Shown here one piece after another: positions 55,941-63,549 of a DNA stretch of 64,000 bases. This stretch comes from a virus. The notes beneath the pieces are model-generated. The model saw only the letters and a list, made by a program, of their open reading frames with translations, ran no database searches and was not told where the DNA came from. Both the position numbers and the translations under genes were made by a program. Positions within the stretch are counted from its first letter, which is position 1, and each line of letters starts with the position of its first letter. Location of the stretch: positions 1 to 64,000 of the IMG/VR virus record IMGVR_UViG_3300023301_001182; one strand, given 5' to 3'.

Positions 55941-56708
55941 TTATTTATTTATAAATATTTGAGACCAATCTACTTTTAGTTGTCCTGCCTCATCAGACTT
56001 AGCCACTACAATTTCTTTACCTTTTAGATGATCACATCTAGACCCTGATAATAAATTCTCAGAGGCAATAAAGTTAATTATAGTTTCTTTTTCTTTTCTA
56101 TAAAGGTATCCTACTGCATCTACTTGAGAACATAAGATTGATGACTGTCTTCCTGTTAGGGCTAAACCACGTTCATTCATTTCTTTACCTTCTTTTTCAA
56201 CTAGTTTATCCTTAACATGTCCTAGTAATATTAATGTATCACATACATCTTCTAACTCACTTAGAACCATACTTAATGCTTTTCTAGTATATCCATATCC
56301 TGCTCCATTTGGTAGAGATATAACATCGTCTCCTTGCCAATTACGACCAACACTAGTTTCACGATACATTTTACCAGCTAAAGGTAATACAATTTCTTCT
56401 AAAGCAGTTACAGTATCTATTGCTAGATATTTATATGTGTAACCTTTTTTAGCTTGATTGCTTTCCTCTATATCATTAATTAATTCTTTAAGGACTACTA
56501 TTGGTAGTTTATTTTCCTCTTTAGAAACTTTTAAAACATCGTATTTTAGGGCATCTACAAAATGACTCCCACTCTCTAAATCTATAATCAAACAATTATC
56601 TAATTCAGACACTACACTGGTTTTACCCATCTTAGGTTGACTAAAAATAACCATTGATTTTGGATTTACTCTTGATGCTTTACTCTTTTTACTCGGTAAT
56701 TCACTCAT
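55941..56708 (-). CDS. Sak4-like RecA-fold ATPase (AAA_24)
   Basis: A 255-residue protein. Walker A is FSQPKMGKTSVVSEL (about 22-36), a strand with LIIDLESGSHF follows, and Walker B is KYLAIDTVTALEEI (about 95-108). ILLGHVKDKLVEKEGKEMNE and TGRQSSILCSQVDAVGYLYR match the C-terminal motifs of the phage AAA_24/Sak4 recombinase group, which anneals single strands with SSB help. It is 15 bases upstream of the SSB candidate, a usual pairing. Confidence 0.84.
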   Translation of the reverse strand: MSELPSKKSKASRVNPKSMVIFSQPKMGKTSVVSELDNCLIIDLESGSHFVDALKYDVLKVSKEENKLPIVVLKELINDIEESNQAKKGYTYKYLAIDTVTALEEIVLPLAGKMYRETSVGRNWQGDDVISLPNGAGYGYTRKALSMVLSELEDVCDTLILLGHVKDKLVEKEGKEMNERGLALTGRQSSILCSQVDAVGYLYRKEKETIINFIASENLLSGSRCDHLKGKEIVVAKSDEAGQLKVDWSQIFINK

Positions 56709-56747
56709 TCATTCTATCTCCGTCCTCTTCATCCACTATTAAGTTAA

Positions 56748-56870
56748 TTAATAATCAGATATATACCTATGTTTAGCACGAACTAATAATTTATAACTCG
56801 CACTACCAGGCCCAACCTGATTAATCAAATTATTTAGGTATTCTATACCTTTTGTAAATTTTGTTACCAT
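56748..56870 (-). CDS. 40-residue unknown protein
   Basis: The ATG at 56870 overlaps the upstream gene's stop (ATGGTAA), a coupling seen elsewhere in this block, and the frame ends in TAA at 56748. The peptide begins MVTKFTKGIEYLNNLINQ and ends LVRAKHRYISDY, and is basic with an amphipathic helix. It fills the otherwise empty gap between the Sak4-like and DUF1937-like genes. Coding status rests on the tight start and the fill of the gap. Confidence 0.55.
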   Translation of the reverse strand: MVTKFTKGIEYLNNLINQVGPGSASYKLLVRAKHRYISDY

Positions 56871-57250
56871 TTTACGTTAATTTTCTCAAATAGTTTTCCA
56901 TTTCTAACCTCTACAAATTGTACAGGTCTATTATGTAATTTTGCATACTCTATTTCTGCACATACTCCAGTTGACTTACGTAAACGGTCTATACCCTCAT
57001 CAGGTATTAATACCCATAATTCATCCGCCCAATCAATAAATTGATAATCTATATGTTGCCAGTAATCCCAAGTATGGGGTACTTCAAATTTATCAATTAA
57101 TGTTAGTGGGTGAGAATGGGTTATTGGACTATACACATTAAATCCTTTATTTAGTATTAAAACAGAAGCTATATTAGCTTGTTTAAAACTACTTTCAGTC
57201 ATTCCTGTATATGATATAGCCAAATAAATTTTTCTTAGTTTTTTATCCAT
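56864..57250 (-). CDS. DUF1937 / nucleoside 2-deoxyribosyltransferase-like protein
   Basis: A 128-residue protein. KIYLAISYTGMTES at the start and GFNVYSPITHSHPL, then DWADELWVLIPDEGIDRLRK and TGVCAEIEYAKLHNRPVQFV, follow the fold of the nucleoside deoxyribosyltransferase-like group (DUF1937/DUF4406). The family moves or hydrolyses N-glycosidic bonds of nucleotides. It lies beside the dATP/dGTP diphosphohydrolase-like gene, suggesting a shared nucleotide-pool role. Confidence 0.76.
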   Translation of the reverse strand: MDKKLRKIYLAISYTGMTESSFKQANIASVLILNKGFNVYSPITHSHPLTLIDKFEVPHTWDYWQHIDYQFIDWADELWVLIPDEGIDRLRKSTGVCAEIEYAKLHNRPVQFVEVRNGKLFEKINVKW

Positions 57251-57881
57251 ATTTATTATCTGTTAAAAACTTATTCATTGAAGTTCCTCTAAATTTTAAC
57301 AAAGAATCTACATTCTTTGGTATAATATCACATATAACTAAAGAATGGTTTCCCCAAGAATTATAAGTTGTATCTATAGGCATAACTATATTCTTGTTTA
57401 CAAGTTCCATTAAAAAATACAGAGGGTCAGTTATAATTCTATCTTTAGCTCTTAAATCTATAAAAAATTGTTTATGATTAAAAACACATGGTTTATACCA
57501 AATCATTCTTAAAAAGTTTAATAATACTAAATTATTATAATATTTACTTTCACTTATTAAATCATATCTAATATATGTTTCTTTAAATTTAGTTACAATT
57601 TTACATGGTGTTATCATATTAATAATATCTACCATAGCTTTTGTAGCTGCTAAAGAGTTAATATTGGTTCTAAAATCACTAATATAAATTTGCTTAATTG
57701 ATGGTCCTTTATAAGTATAGTGTATTAAACAATTATATTTATTTATCGTTCCATCAGTATAATTAACTATAGTTGGGTACATTAAGCTATACCAACAAGC
57801 ACTATTTTTAACCTTTACTAACTGTTTTTCTCTGCCAATATCTATATGATAATGACAACTATAATGACTCTCTGTTCTCAT
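57243..57881 (-). CDS. unknown protein
   Basis: A 212-residue protein rich in Tyr, Ile and Asn, without a membrane segment. Blocks such as YPTIVNYTDGTINKYNCLIHY and YIRYDLISESKYYNNLVLLN suggest alternating strands and helices. It overlaps the deoxyribosyltransferase-like gene by eight bases and lies 14 bases after the dATP/dGTP diphosphohydrolase-like gene. Function not recognised. Confidence 0.56.
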   Translation of the reverse strand: MRTESHYSCHYHIDIGREKQLVKVKNSACWYSLMYPTIVNYTDGTINKYNCLIHYTYKGPSIKQIYISDFRTNINSLAATKAMVDIINMITPCKIVTKFKETYIRYDLISESKYYNNLVLLNFLRMIWYKPCVFNHKQFFIDLRAKDRIITDPLYFLMELVNKNIVMPIDTTYNSWGNHSLVICDIIPKNVDSLLKFRGTSMNKFLTDNKYG

Positions 57882-57895
57882 TTTTTAAATTTTAA

Positions 57896-58225
57896 TTATT
57901 CTTCTTTTGTAAAGTTTTTATCTTTAAACCTATCATCTAGGTCTTTTCTAAATAAATACATATAAGATAAGAACATTGCATTACACATTATATGTCCTAC
58001 GTGGTCTAAACCACTTTCCTTATCTTTATCTACTCCATCTGAAAAGGAATTTATATGTCGTTGCATGCTATCTAAAGTTTCAGAATATTTTAGACCTTTT
58101 CTCCAATTATGGTCATCATATTTTTTAGCACCAAACATTAGTACTCTAACTAAAGGTTCTAATGCTTTCCAACTAACTAACCCCCATCTTAATTTCCCTT
58201 CATTCTTTCTTTCTCCTAATTCCAT
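57896..58225 (-). CDS. dATP/dGTP diphosphohydrolase N-terminal-like protein (DUF5664)
   Basis: A 109-residue protein. KNEGKLRWGLVSWKALEPLV, RVLMFGAKKYDDHNWRKGLK and LDHVGHIMCNAMFLSYMY follow the 'yd.lPfeaLe.va.v..fGa.KYg..NW' signature of the phage dATP/dGTP diphosphohydrolase N-terminal family. It is a MazG-like helical fold that binds nucleotides. It would hydrolyse purine dNTPs or regulate the pool. It lies two bases after the helicase stop. Confidence 0.74.
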   Translation of the reverse strand: MELGERKNEGKLRWGLVSWKALEPLVRVLMFGAKKYDDHNWRKGLKYSETLDSMQRHINSFSDGVDKDKESGLDHVGHIMCNAMFLSYMYLFRKDLDDRFKDKNFTKEE

Positions 58226-58227
58226 AT

Positions 58228-59163
58228 TTACCTTCCTGTTGTAGACTCAATGAAATTATAAACCTCTTTTATGTTAGCATTATCATAAGGTAAAGGTAGT
58301 TCTCTAAAAAAGTTTACAGCTCCATCAAAGAATAGTGGACAAACTGTGCCACCACCACCACTTCTACCACCAAGTATTTCTAAAAACCTTATATTATCTC
58401 TAAAAAAGGTTATATCATATCCTTGGTACTCTCTTATCTCGTGTCTAAACGGACTAAATAGTCCTATTATAACATTAGCATCCCGTTGAGTTAATTTGCA
58501 ATCGCCAAGACCATCTAATGAAGGTTTTAATCGACCTACCTTCATATTCTCGACTGATTCTTGTGCACTTGCTTGTTGTTGAATAACAACTGGAATGTAG
58601 TTATATTTATTCCTGAGTCTTAAAAGATAATCTGAAGACAATTTAACAATAGAAGCATGTAAGCTCATTTTGTGTCCATTTTCTTCTTCTGTAGAAATTA
58701 AACCTACATGGTCAATAAAGACCATAACATACTCTTCTGGATCATTAGGTTCATAATAATCATCAATCTCTGTTAATGTACCTTTGATATTGATAGTTTT
58801 TTTGTACTGTGTCCCATTGGCTTGTGCATAGGAACGGACAAATTTATAAATACCTGTAGGATTTCTAATATCATCAATGAACTCTACTATTTCTTCAATC
58901 TTCTTGAAATATGGTTCATATTTTGCTATTAACTCTAAAATTTTAATATCTAATATTTTATCTGCTTTAGTACTTCTAAGGTCAGTAGGAGGAATTCTTA
59001 CCCCTTCTTTAACATATATAATGTTAGAGAATGCTGATAACATTTTCTCCTCCTTAGACATCTCTAAAGTAAAATAAAATATCTTCAATCTAATGTTTAA
59101 AGATTTATCAATTACTTGTTGAATAGTATTATACAAAAATAGCCAATCAGCTATTTGAGTTTT
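58228..59163 (-). CDS. DnaB-type replicative helicase, 3' exon
   Basis: This codes for 311 residues of a RecA-fold helicase. It starts in the middle of Walker A at Lys-Thr (KTQIADWLFLYNTIQ). It continues with IFYFTLEMSKEEK, Walker B YVMVFIDHVGLIST, VIQQQASAQESVENMKVG and LGDCKLTQRDANVIIGLFSP, the usual order in phage DnaB-like helicases. Read alone it would need a TTG at 59166 and would lack the first part of the P-loop, so it cannot work without the 5' part at 62774-62938. Joined to the 5' exon, plus a proposed Lys-Val-Gly microexon, it gives a 369-residue helicase. Confidence 0.82.
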   Translation of the reverse strand, partial: KTQIADWLFLYNTIQQVIDKSLNIRLKIFYFTLEMSKEEKMLSAFSNIIYVKEGVRIPPTDLRSTKADKILDIKILELIAKYEPYFKKIEEIVEFIDDIRNPTGIYKFVRSYAQANGTQYKKTINIKGTLTEIDDYYEPNDPEEYVMVFIDHVGLISTEEENGHKMSLHASIVKLSSDYLLRLRNKYNYIPVVIQQQASAQESVENMKVGRLKPSLDGLGDCKLTQRDANVIIGLFSPFRHEIREYQGYDITFFRDNIRFLEILGGRSGGGGTVCPLFFDGAVNFFRELPLPYDNANIKEVYNFIESTTGR

Positions 59164-59177
59164 CAATTTTGTTATTT

Positions 59178-59645
59178 CTAACGATTACTAAAATATTTCT
59201 TATTTTCAAAAAATTTTTTAAGTTCTATACCAAATTCATCAACTCCTCTACGTGGAGCATATAAACGCCAGTAACTTCCTGTGTAATTAGTAGTAGAATC
59301 TCTAACTCTATATACTTGTTTGTTTATATCATTACAAAACATACCAACTAAATTATCAAGTGACATTACAGTATTAAAAAACTCTTCATATGTGGCTTTA
59401 GGATAATAATTTAAACAGATCCTGTATAAATCTCCCATAGATCTATTGCAATCCTTTCCACATTGTTTTCTGTTACTTTTAAGATGATATGTTTTATTAC
59501 TGTATATATATCTTGATAATAATAATCTTACAAAATTCTTAAAAACTTTAGAATAAATTTTATGTTTTGTAATGCCAGCTTTTGAAAGGTATAATATTCC
59601 TCTTCCTCTTAATTTTATTTCTATTTTATTAAATTTTTGTTTCAT
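59178..59645 (-). CDS. unknown basic protein, in the insert splitting the helicase
   Basis: A 155-residue basic protein (KQKFNKIEIKLRGRGILYLS, KVFKNFVRLLLSRYIYSN) with a Cys pair in KQCGKDCNRSMGD. It stops at TAG, 14 bases before the helicase 3' exon. Within the 3.6-kb insert that separates the two halves of the helicase, it is the last of five small genes. A basic, helical protein could bind nucleic acid. No family was recognised. Confidence 0.58.
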   Translation of the reverse strand: MKQKFNKIEIKLRGRGILYLSKAGITKHKIYSKVFKNFVRLLLSRYIYSNKTYHLKSNRKQCGKDCNRSMGDLYRICLNYYPKATYEEFFNTVMSLDNLVGMFCNDINKQVYRVRDSTTNYTGSYWRLYAPRRGVDEFGIELKKFFENKKYFSNR

Positions 59646-59663
59646 ATTTTAGAAATTTAGAAA

Positions 59664-59684
59664 GTTAAGTCATTTCTACTTAAC
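59664..59684 (-). repeat. short perfect inverted repeat between insert genes
   Basis: GTTAAGT (59664-59670) and ACTTAAC (59678-59684) form a 7-bp stem with a 7-base loop, right after the stop of the 134-residue gene, followed by a T-rich stretch. It could be a weak terminator or part of an RNA fold in the insert. Confidence 0.5.
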
Positions 59685-59685
59685 T

Positions 59686-60090
59686 CTATAATTTAATATC
59701 AATTTTTAATGAATCAAATAGTTTATCAATATAAGCAGCATCATATTTAGTATCCTTTGTACTTCTACCATAGTTAAATGTAACAGAATTTACATGACCT
59801 GGTATAATTTTACTAGCCCATATAGATATAGATGGCTTTTGACATTTCTCATAAAAGCTATAAAATATTACTTTATTAATACCACCACATACTCTTGCTC
59901 TGAATTTAGTTTCATATAAAGCTTGTAATACCATCTTTTCAGTTGCTCCTTTTTGTTTATAATATTTAAACAAATCATCAAAGCTTCTTCTATCATAGAT
60001 CCCTTTGTCTTTTTTAAATAGAGTACTTCTAAAATACCTCTTATGATTTACTTTATTTAATAAATCTTTTTTTAACTCCTTTAAATTCAT
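59686..60090 (-). CDS. unknown basic protein, in the insert splitting the helicase
   Basis: A 134-residue basic protein (LKELKKDLLNKVNHKRYFRS, RSFDDLFKYYKQKGATEKM). Motifs ARVCGGINKVIFYSFYEKCQ and GRSTKDTKYDAAYIDKLFDS are not ones I recognise. It lies in the small-gene set inside the helicase insert. The 44-base gap before it (60091-60134) holds a GATAGTCCG string that resembles a group I intron S element. Confidence 0.58.
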   Translation of the reverse strand: MNLKELKKDLLNKVNHKRYFRSTLFKKDKGIYDRRSFDDLFKYYKQKGATEKMVLQALYETKFRARVCGGINKVIFYSFYEKCQKPSISIWASKIIPGHVNSVTFNYGRSTKDTKYDAAYIDKLFDSLKIDIKL

Positions 60091-60134
60091 CTTTAATTAA
60101 TTTTTATTTTTATAGTTCGGACTATCTCATCAAC

Positions 60135-60587
60135 CTATCTATGTATTACACATTTACAGTCATAATCATGATGTCCTTTTAATGCATCATTATAACATTC
60201 TGTACAACATTGTATACCTTCTGTTATAATTGTTGCAATATTATCACAATCTGTACATAGTATAGGTTGCCCATTGTTAGTCTCTACGTCCTTTTGAATT
60301 TTTGATATTGTATTATCTATAGTTGATTGAAATCTATCATCACAACTATATCCAGCTTTATAATAAGCTAAACCTTTCATAATATTTTCAATATTTCTTT
60401 TATTCAACTGTGACACGGGATTGCCTTCTTTTTTTTCAGTTTCTACACCGTTTTGTAAAGCAAGTCTAACTCCTACTGAAACTCCTAGTTTATAATCATC
60501 CCACCATTTAGGACTTCCTAAAAATTTAGTTAATCGTTTTACTTCTTTCTCAAGTGATAGCATAGGATTGCTTTCTGTTTTTTCCAT
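60135..60587 (-). CDS. small zinc-finger-like protein, in the insert
   Basis: A 150-residue protein. The C-terminal third has a Cys cluster CTDCDNIATIITEGIQCCTE followed by CYND and CKC (C-x2-C, CC-x2-C), plus His residues (KGHHDYDCKCVIHR), which looks like a zinc-binding domain. The N-terminal part is helical and charged. It overlaps its upstream neighbour by one base. Function unknown. Confidence 0.58.
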   Translation of the reverse strand: MEKTESNPMLSLEKEVKRLTKFLGSPKWWDDYKLGVSVGVRLALQNGVETEKKEGNPVSQLNKRNIENIMKGLAYYKAGYSCDDRFQSTIDNTISKIQKDVETNNGQPILCTDCDNIATIITEGIQCCTECYNDALKGHHDYDCKCVIHR

Positions 60588-60898
60588 TATAAATCATCTC
60601 TAGTTAAGTTCTTAATATACATCTGTAAATCTCCATTAGGATAACCTACCCTTCTTGCAAAGGTATGTTTGTATTCAAATCCTAATGTTTTTAGATTGGA
60701 TCTTAATAAGTGCTCATTTGGAGATACTATTACAAAGACAGCTGTCTGGCCTCTACCATATGTATAATCTACTTCTTTATTAATAAGCATTTCCATAGTA
60801 AGCCGTTTTAACTTAGCTTTAAATTCATCTAAAGTTGTGTCATCTCCTACATTATTTAATTGACATAATGCACAGCATGCTGTTGTTGTTTTTTCCAT
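60587..60898 (-). CDS. small unknown protein, in the insert
   Basis: A 103-residue protein. The start MEKTTTACCALCQLNNVG has three cysteines close together. LTMEMLINKEVDYTYGRGQT and VFVIVSPNEHLLRSNLKTLG follow. It overlaps the next gene by one base, and both begin MEKT. Function unknown. Confidence 0.58.
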   Translation of the reverse strand: MEKTTTACCALCQLNNVGDDTTLDEFKAKLKRLTMEMLINKEVDYTYGRGQTAVFVIVSPNEHLLRSNLKTLGFEYKHTFARRVGYPNGDLQMYIKNLTRDDL

Positions 60899-60929
60899 TA
60901 TAATGTTTTTTTAAAAAAGGGTTTCCCCG

Positions 60930-61451
60930 TTAGCTAATTATTTTTAACAAATACTTTTTTAACCAAGACTTAGAAGTAAATTCTCCAAGTTTAATTAATT
61001 GTTCAATTGTTAAAATTCCTTTTTTCTTTCTTTTTAATATTATTTCTTTTGCTATTCCATCTTGTTTAAATCTTGCAACATAGCCATCTCTATTTCTGAT
61101 TTGATATTTAGTAAAATATGTTGCAAAATATTGGAAGCCATAACCATAACCTGTTGGTATTGCTACACAAGATATTAATATAAAATATTTTGCTAAATTT
61201 TCAACATATAATTTGGATGTTACATTTATTGAAAATGTTACTTTCTGAGCTGCATGTAATACTTTAGCCACTCTTTCTATAGCTTTAGGTGTACACAGTG
61301 ATGCAAAACTTGATACTTGATCTAAGTAACAATGTTTACAATTACCAATTGCGTCTTGGTAAAAAATTGTACTATAATCTGAAAGATACACTTTATATAC
61401 ATCTGTGTCACACATATTTGGAATACAGTCTTCTAGTCTTATATTTATCAT
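60930..61451 (-). CDS. unknown protein, first gene of the insert set
   Basis: A 173-residue protein (VYKVYLSDYSTIFYQDAIGN, CKHCYLDQVSSFASLCTPKA) with a hydrophobic middle (LAKYFILISCVAIPTGYGYG) that is not a convincing membrane helix, and a basic C-terminus (LKKYLLKIIS). It is first in the set of five small genes between the two halves of the helicase. The 31-base gap after it contains GGGGAAACC. Function unknown. Confidence 0.58.
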   Translation of the reverse strand: MINIRLEDCIPNMCDTDVYKVYLSDYSTIFYQDAIGNCKHCYLDQVSSFASLCTPKAIERVAKVLHAAQKVTFSINVTSKLYVENLAKYFILISCVAIPTGYGYGFQYFATYFTKYQIRNRDGYVARFKQDGIAKEIILKRKKKGILTIEQLIKLGEFTSKSWLKKYLLKIIS

Positions 61452-61523
61452 TTTTTCTTAATTAACCCCCATTTCTGGGATTCTGAGTTCAATTACATAT
61501 TACTATGCAAAGGGGCAAAATCT

Positions 61524-61532
61524 ACCTACTTT
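61524..61532 (-). other. proposed 9-nt microexon (Lys-Val-Gly) of the split helicase
   Basis: The minus strand reads AAAGTAGGT, preceded by a G (61533) and ending in T. This fits the group I rule (an intron ends in G, the 5' exon ends in U). Placed between the 5' exon (ends GCG AAT AGT, Ala-Asn-Ser) and the 3' exon (begins AAA ACT CAA, Lys-Thr-Gln), it makes ANSKVGKTQ, a proper Walker A. Direct joining of the two known exons gives ANSKTQ, which lacks exactly these three residues. No transcript evidence is available, and a chance 9-mer match cannot be excluded. Confidence 0.35.
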
Positions 61533-61920
61533 CGTTTATATTCCACATAAGACGTAACTCTTATATGCGTTTATGATAAATAGTATATATGGTAGGTCTA
61601 TCCTCAATAACTTTTAAGATATTGGTTATTTTCCACGAGTACTGTACCTGCTTATACTTCTTAATACTATTTACTTTAACTGCTATATATTTCTATATAG
61701 ACTGGACTATATCTTCATCTACTTGAGATGGCTTCCATTTCCAATACCATTAACTTGTATTGTACGTGCTCTATTGCACTAGTCTCTGAACGTTACTATT
61801 TCTAGTCTTCGCTGCTGATTGTCTTATATAAAAAAGACACTATATTAGTGTCTTAATTATACTTAGAGTTTCCAGCAATTAAAAAGCTAATCATCTAGAT
61901 GTCACCATCTAGCGTAGCAA

Positions 61921-62682
61921 TTAAATTGTTATTAATAAATATTGTTTTTTAAATTTTTGTTGTACTTTTATTGCATAACTTATACTAGGTCTGTGTGTTT
62001 TAAAATATTCAGCACATTCTTTTAAAGAATTAAATTCCATAATTAATTCTCTTGTACTATAATCTAATACTTGGACTTTCTTATATAAATATTCCATATT
62101 TTTAGTATCTTTTTTATAAGGAGATAATATTTCTTTATAATCATATGACCATAAATAATTACCTGCTTTTTTATAAGTACCATTAATATATCTACATATA
62201 GATGATTTAGAAATATCACACTCAGATGAAGCTTCATTAAGGCTATTATATTTACATATATATTCTCCATTTAAAGAGTACTTATATATAACTTTAGTAG
62301 CTAATATTATTTCACCTATTTTAATTTTGTATTTCCTTGTATTAGATTGTTTAAGTCTAGACTCTTTAGGAAGGATATTTCTATCTACTTCTAAAGTAAT
62401 ATTATATAAAGGTTTTAATATATCTATATAAAATTGTTCTCTACTTATTAACTTATTTTCTTCACATTTTTCTAATATATAAAAATTAAAGTCATTCTCT
62501 GTATTATTATTCCAAGAATTTTGTAATAATATATTACAATGCTTTAATTTTTTTAATGTATAAAAATGATTATATAACCTAGTTCTAATGTTTTTAGAAC
62601 TACCTATATATTGTTTACCATTTTTAATATTTATTATGCAGTAAATACCACTGCAGTTATAATCTTTTGTTATTTTCTTCAT
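61921..62682 (-). CDS. intron-encoded GIY-YIG homing endonuclease
   Basis: A 253-residue protein. The catalytic domain (about 8-100) shows CSGIYCIINIKNGKQYIGSS with the GIY and YIG elements, IRTRLYNHFYTLKKLKHCN (Arg, His) and ISREQFYIDILKPLYNI (Glu). The C-terminal part has a NUMOD1-type helix-turn-helix (KYNSLNEASSECDISKSSIC) and a second one (LKECAEYFKTHRPSISYAIK). It would cut intronless helicase alleles. It lies in the 5' portion of the intron and has its own promoter. It differs in architecture from the tail-region GIY-YIG genes. Confidence 0.88.
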   Translation of the reverse strand: MKKITKDYNCSGIYCIINIKNGKQYIGSSKNIRTRLYNHFYTLKKLKHCNILLQNSWNNNTENDFNFYILEKCEENKLISREQFYIDILKPLYNITLEVDRNILPKESRLKQSNTRKYKIKIGEIILATKVIYKYSLNGEYICKYNSLNEASSECDISKSSICRYINGTYKKAGNYLWSYDYKEILSPYKKDTKNMEYLYKKVQVLDYSTRELIMEFNSLKECAEYFKTHRPSISYAIKVQQKFKKQYLLITI

Positions 62683-62698
62683 AATTTATATATTTATA

Positions 62699-62730
62699 CA
62701 AATATACGAAATTAAATTCAATAATCCTAA
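62699..62730 (-). promoter_or_regulatory. promoter for the intron GIY-YIG gene
   Basis: The minus strand reads TTAGGAT (62724-62730), 17 bp, TATATTTG (62699-62706). It matches the promoters at 4868-4899 and 51448-51479 in both elements and in spacing. The gene starts 17 bases downstream at 62682. Confidence 0.7.
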
Positions 62731-62773
62731 TTTATAACTGCTAATTTTATAACTTTATTTATTATAACTAATT

Positions 62774-62938
62774 ACTATTCGCTGTAATTAAATAATATTT
62801 ACCTTGCTCAATGCCAGGTAATTCATTTTCAAACCGAGGTAACCCCCATGGTATACAATTAATTTGCCCATTAAGTAACCTCTGTCTCTTTTCTATGATA
62901 TTGTCATAGACTCTTGTATATAAACTTGTTTCTTTCAT
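62774..62938 (-). CDS. DnaB-type replicative helicase, 5' exon
   Basis: This codes for 55 residues, MKETSLYTRVYDNIIEKRQR through PGIEQGKYYLITANS, the linker helix and the strand leading into Walker A of a phage DnaB-like helicase. I chose the ATG at 62938, two bases after the upstream gene's stop, over the earlier in-frame ATG at 62962, which would overlap that gene. Unspliced reading adds one Asn and stops at TAG (62768). The break lies exactly in the P-loop, and the rest of the helicase resumes 3.6 kb away at 59163. Confidence 0.8.
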
Positions 62939-62940
62939 AT

Positions 62941-63549
62941 TTAATTTAATTTTGAAGTCCATTCATCTCTACTAGGTAATCCTATCTCCTCTATATAAGC
63001 AGATAATCTGGATGACTCTTCACGATTGTTCTCTTGTTTAAATATAAAATAATCAGCACGTTGTAAGAATCTATAATCTCCATGTAAGCTGTCAATATAA
63101 ATATCAACTGCTTTTAGGATATCATCGAATGTATATTTAGAGTTTTCTTTCATCCATCTTGTAAGTTTAATTTCACATGACTTTGGACTACCCATAGAAC
63201 CAGCTTTTAACCCTTTCCATTTGTCTCTAAATAATTCAATTCTACCATCAATCTCTTGATTAATAGTTCTTTGTGATCTTTTAGTAGTCTTCTTAGAAGG
63301 CTCTAAAGCATCAGGTATTTCTACTGTTAAAAACTCTAATAGTTCTACAGATTTCTCCCTTAATATATATTTTGTCTTTTCTTCATCTGTTATAATTTTT
63401 ATTAGTTTTTCTCTTTGTAATTTTTGTAAGTCTATATTAGCTATATTAACTTCTTTCTCTTCAAATAAGTTATATAGAAATAAGAGATCTTCTACAGAAA
63501 TATTGAAATCATTTAGTACAGTAAAATTTAGTACTAAGTTTTTTCTCAT
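62941..63549 (-). CDS. candidate helicase loader / replication accessory protein
   Basis: A 202-residue protein. The N-terminal 75 residues look like a winged helix (VEDLLFLYNLFEEKEVNIAN, LQKLQREKLIKIITDEEKTK). The C-terminal half has FRDKWKGLKAGSMGSPKSCE, YTFDDILKAVDIYIDSLHGD and YRFLQRADYFIFKQENNREE. It lies directly upstream of the helicase exon. A winged helix plus an alpha-helical module next to a DnaB gene is a common arrangement for helicase loaders, but no loader family is recognised. Confidence 0.6.
   Translation of the reverse strand: MRKNLVLNFTVLNDFNISVEDLLFLYNLFEEKEVNIANIDLQKLQREKLIKIITDEEKTKYILREKSVELLEFLTVEIPDALEPSKKTTKRSQRTINQEIDGRIELFRDKWKGLKAGSMGSPKSCEIKLTRWMKENSKYTFDDILKAVDIYIDSLHGDYRFLQRADYFIFKQENNREESSRLSAYIEEIGLPSRDEWTSKLN

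Larger units (their letters stand above)
61533..62773 (-). ncRNA. group I self-splicing intron in the helicase Walker A codons
   Basis: The core strings are in order on the minus strand: P AATTGCTGGAAA (61869-61880), Q AATCAGCAGCGAAG (61807-61820), R GTTCAGAGACTA (61780-61791) and S GATATAGTCC (61704-61713). The 5' exon end ATAGT pairs with GTTAT after a 5-base loop, giving the U.G wobble, the same geometry as the nrdJ intron. A GIY-YIG gene lies upstream of P. The 3' end is less certain: the G at 61533 is my best choice because it leaves the Lys-Val-Gly microexon. The roughly 470 bases from 61452 to 61920 hold only this core and P9-like hairpins (such as CTATATAGAAATATATAG), no gene. Confidence 0.78.

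Noticed and set aside
60410-60590. AATCC-type strings as definite group I Q elements
   Set aside because: At least two similar strings occur within one ORF (60412-60424 and near 60566-60576), so they may be coding coincidence. They are used only as weak support.
62768-62773. Read-through of the TAG after Ala-Asn-Ser-Asn as a recoded stop
   Set aside because: Translation past TAG meets further stops at once and never yields Val-Gly-Lys. Other genes end in TAG normally, and a group I core with a matching P1 explains the break better.
62774-62962. Intein instead of an intron in the helicase
   Set aside because: The insert has stop codons in the helicase frame right after the junction, and no intein splicing motifs (N-terminal Cys block, C-terminal His-Asn) are present.
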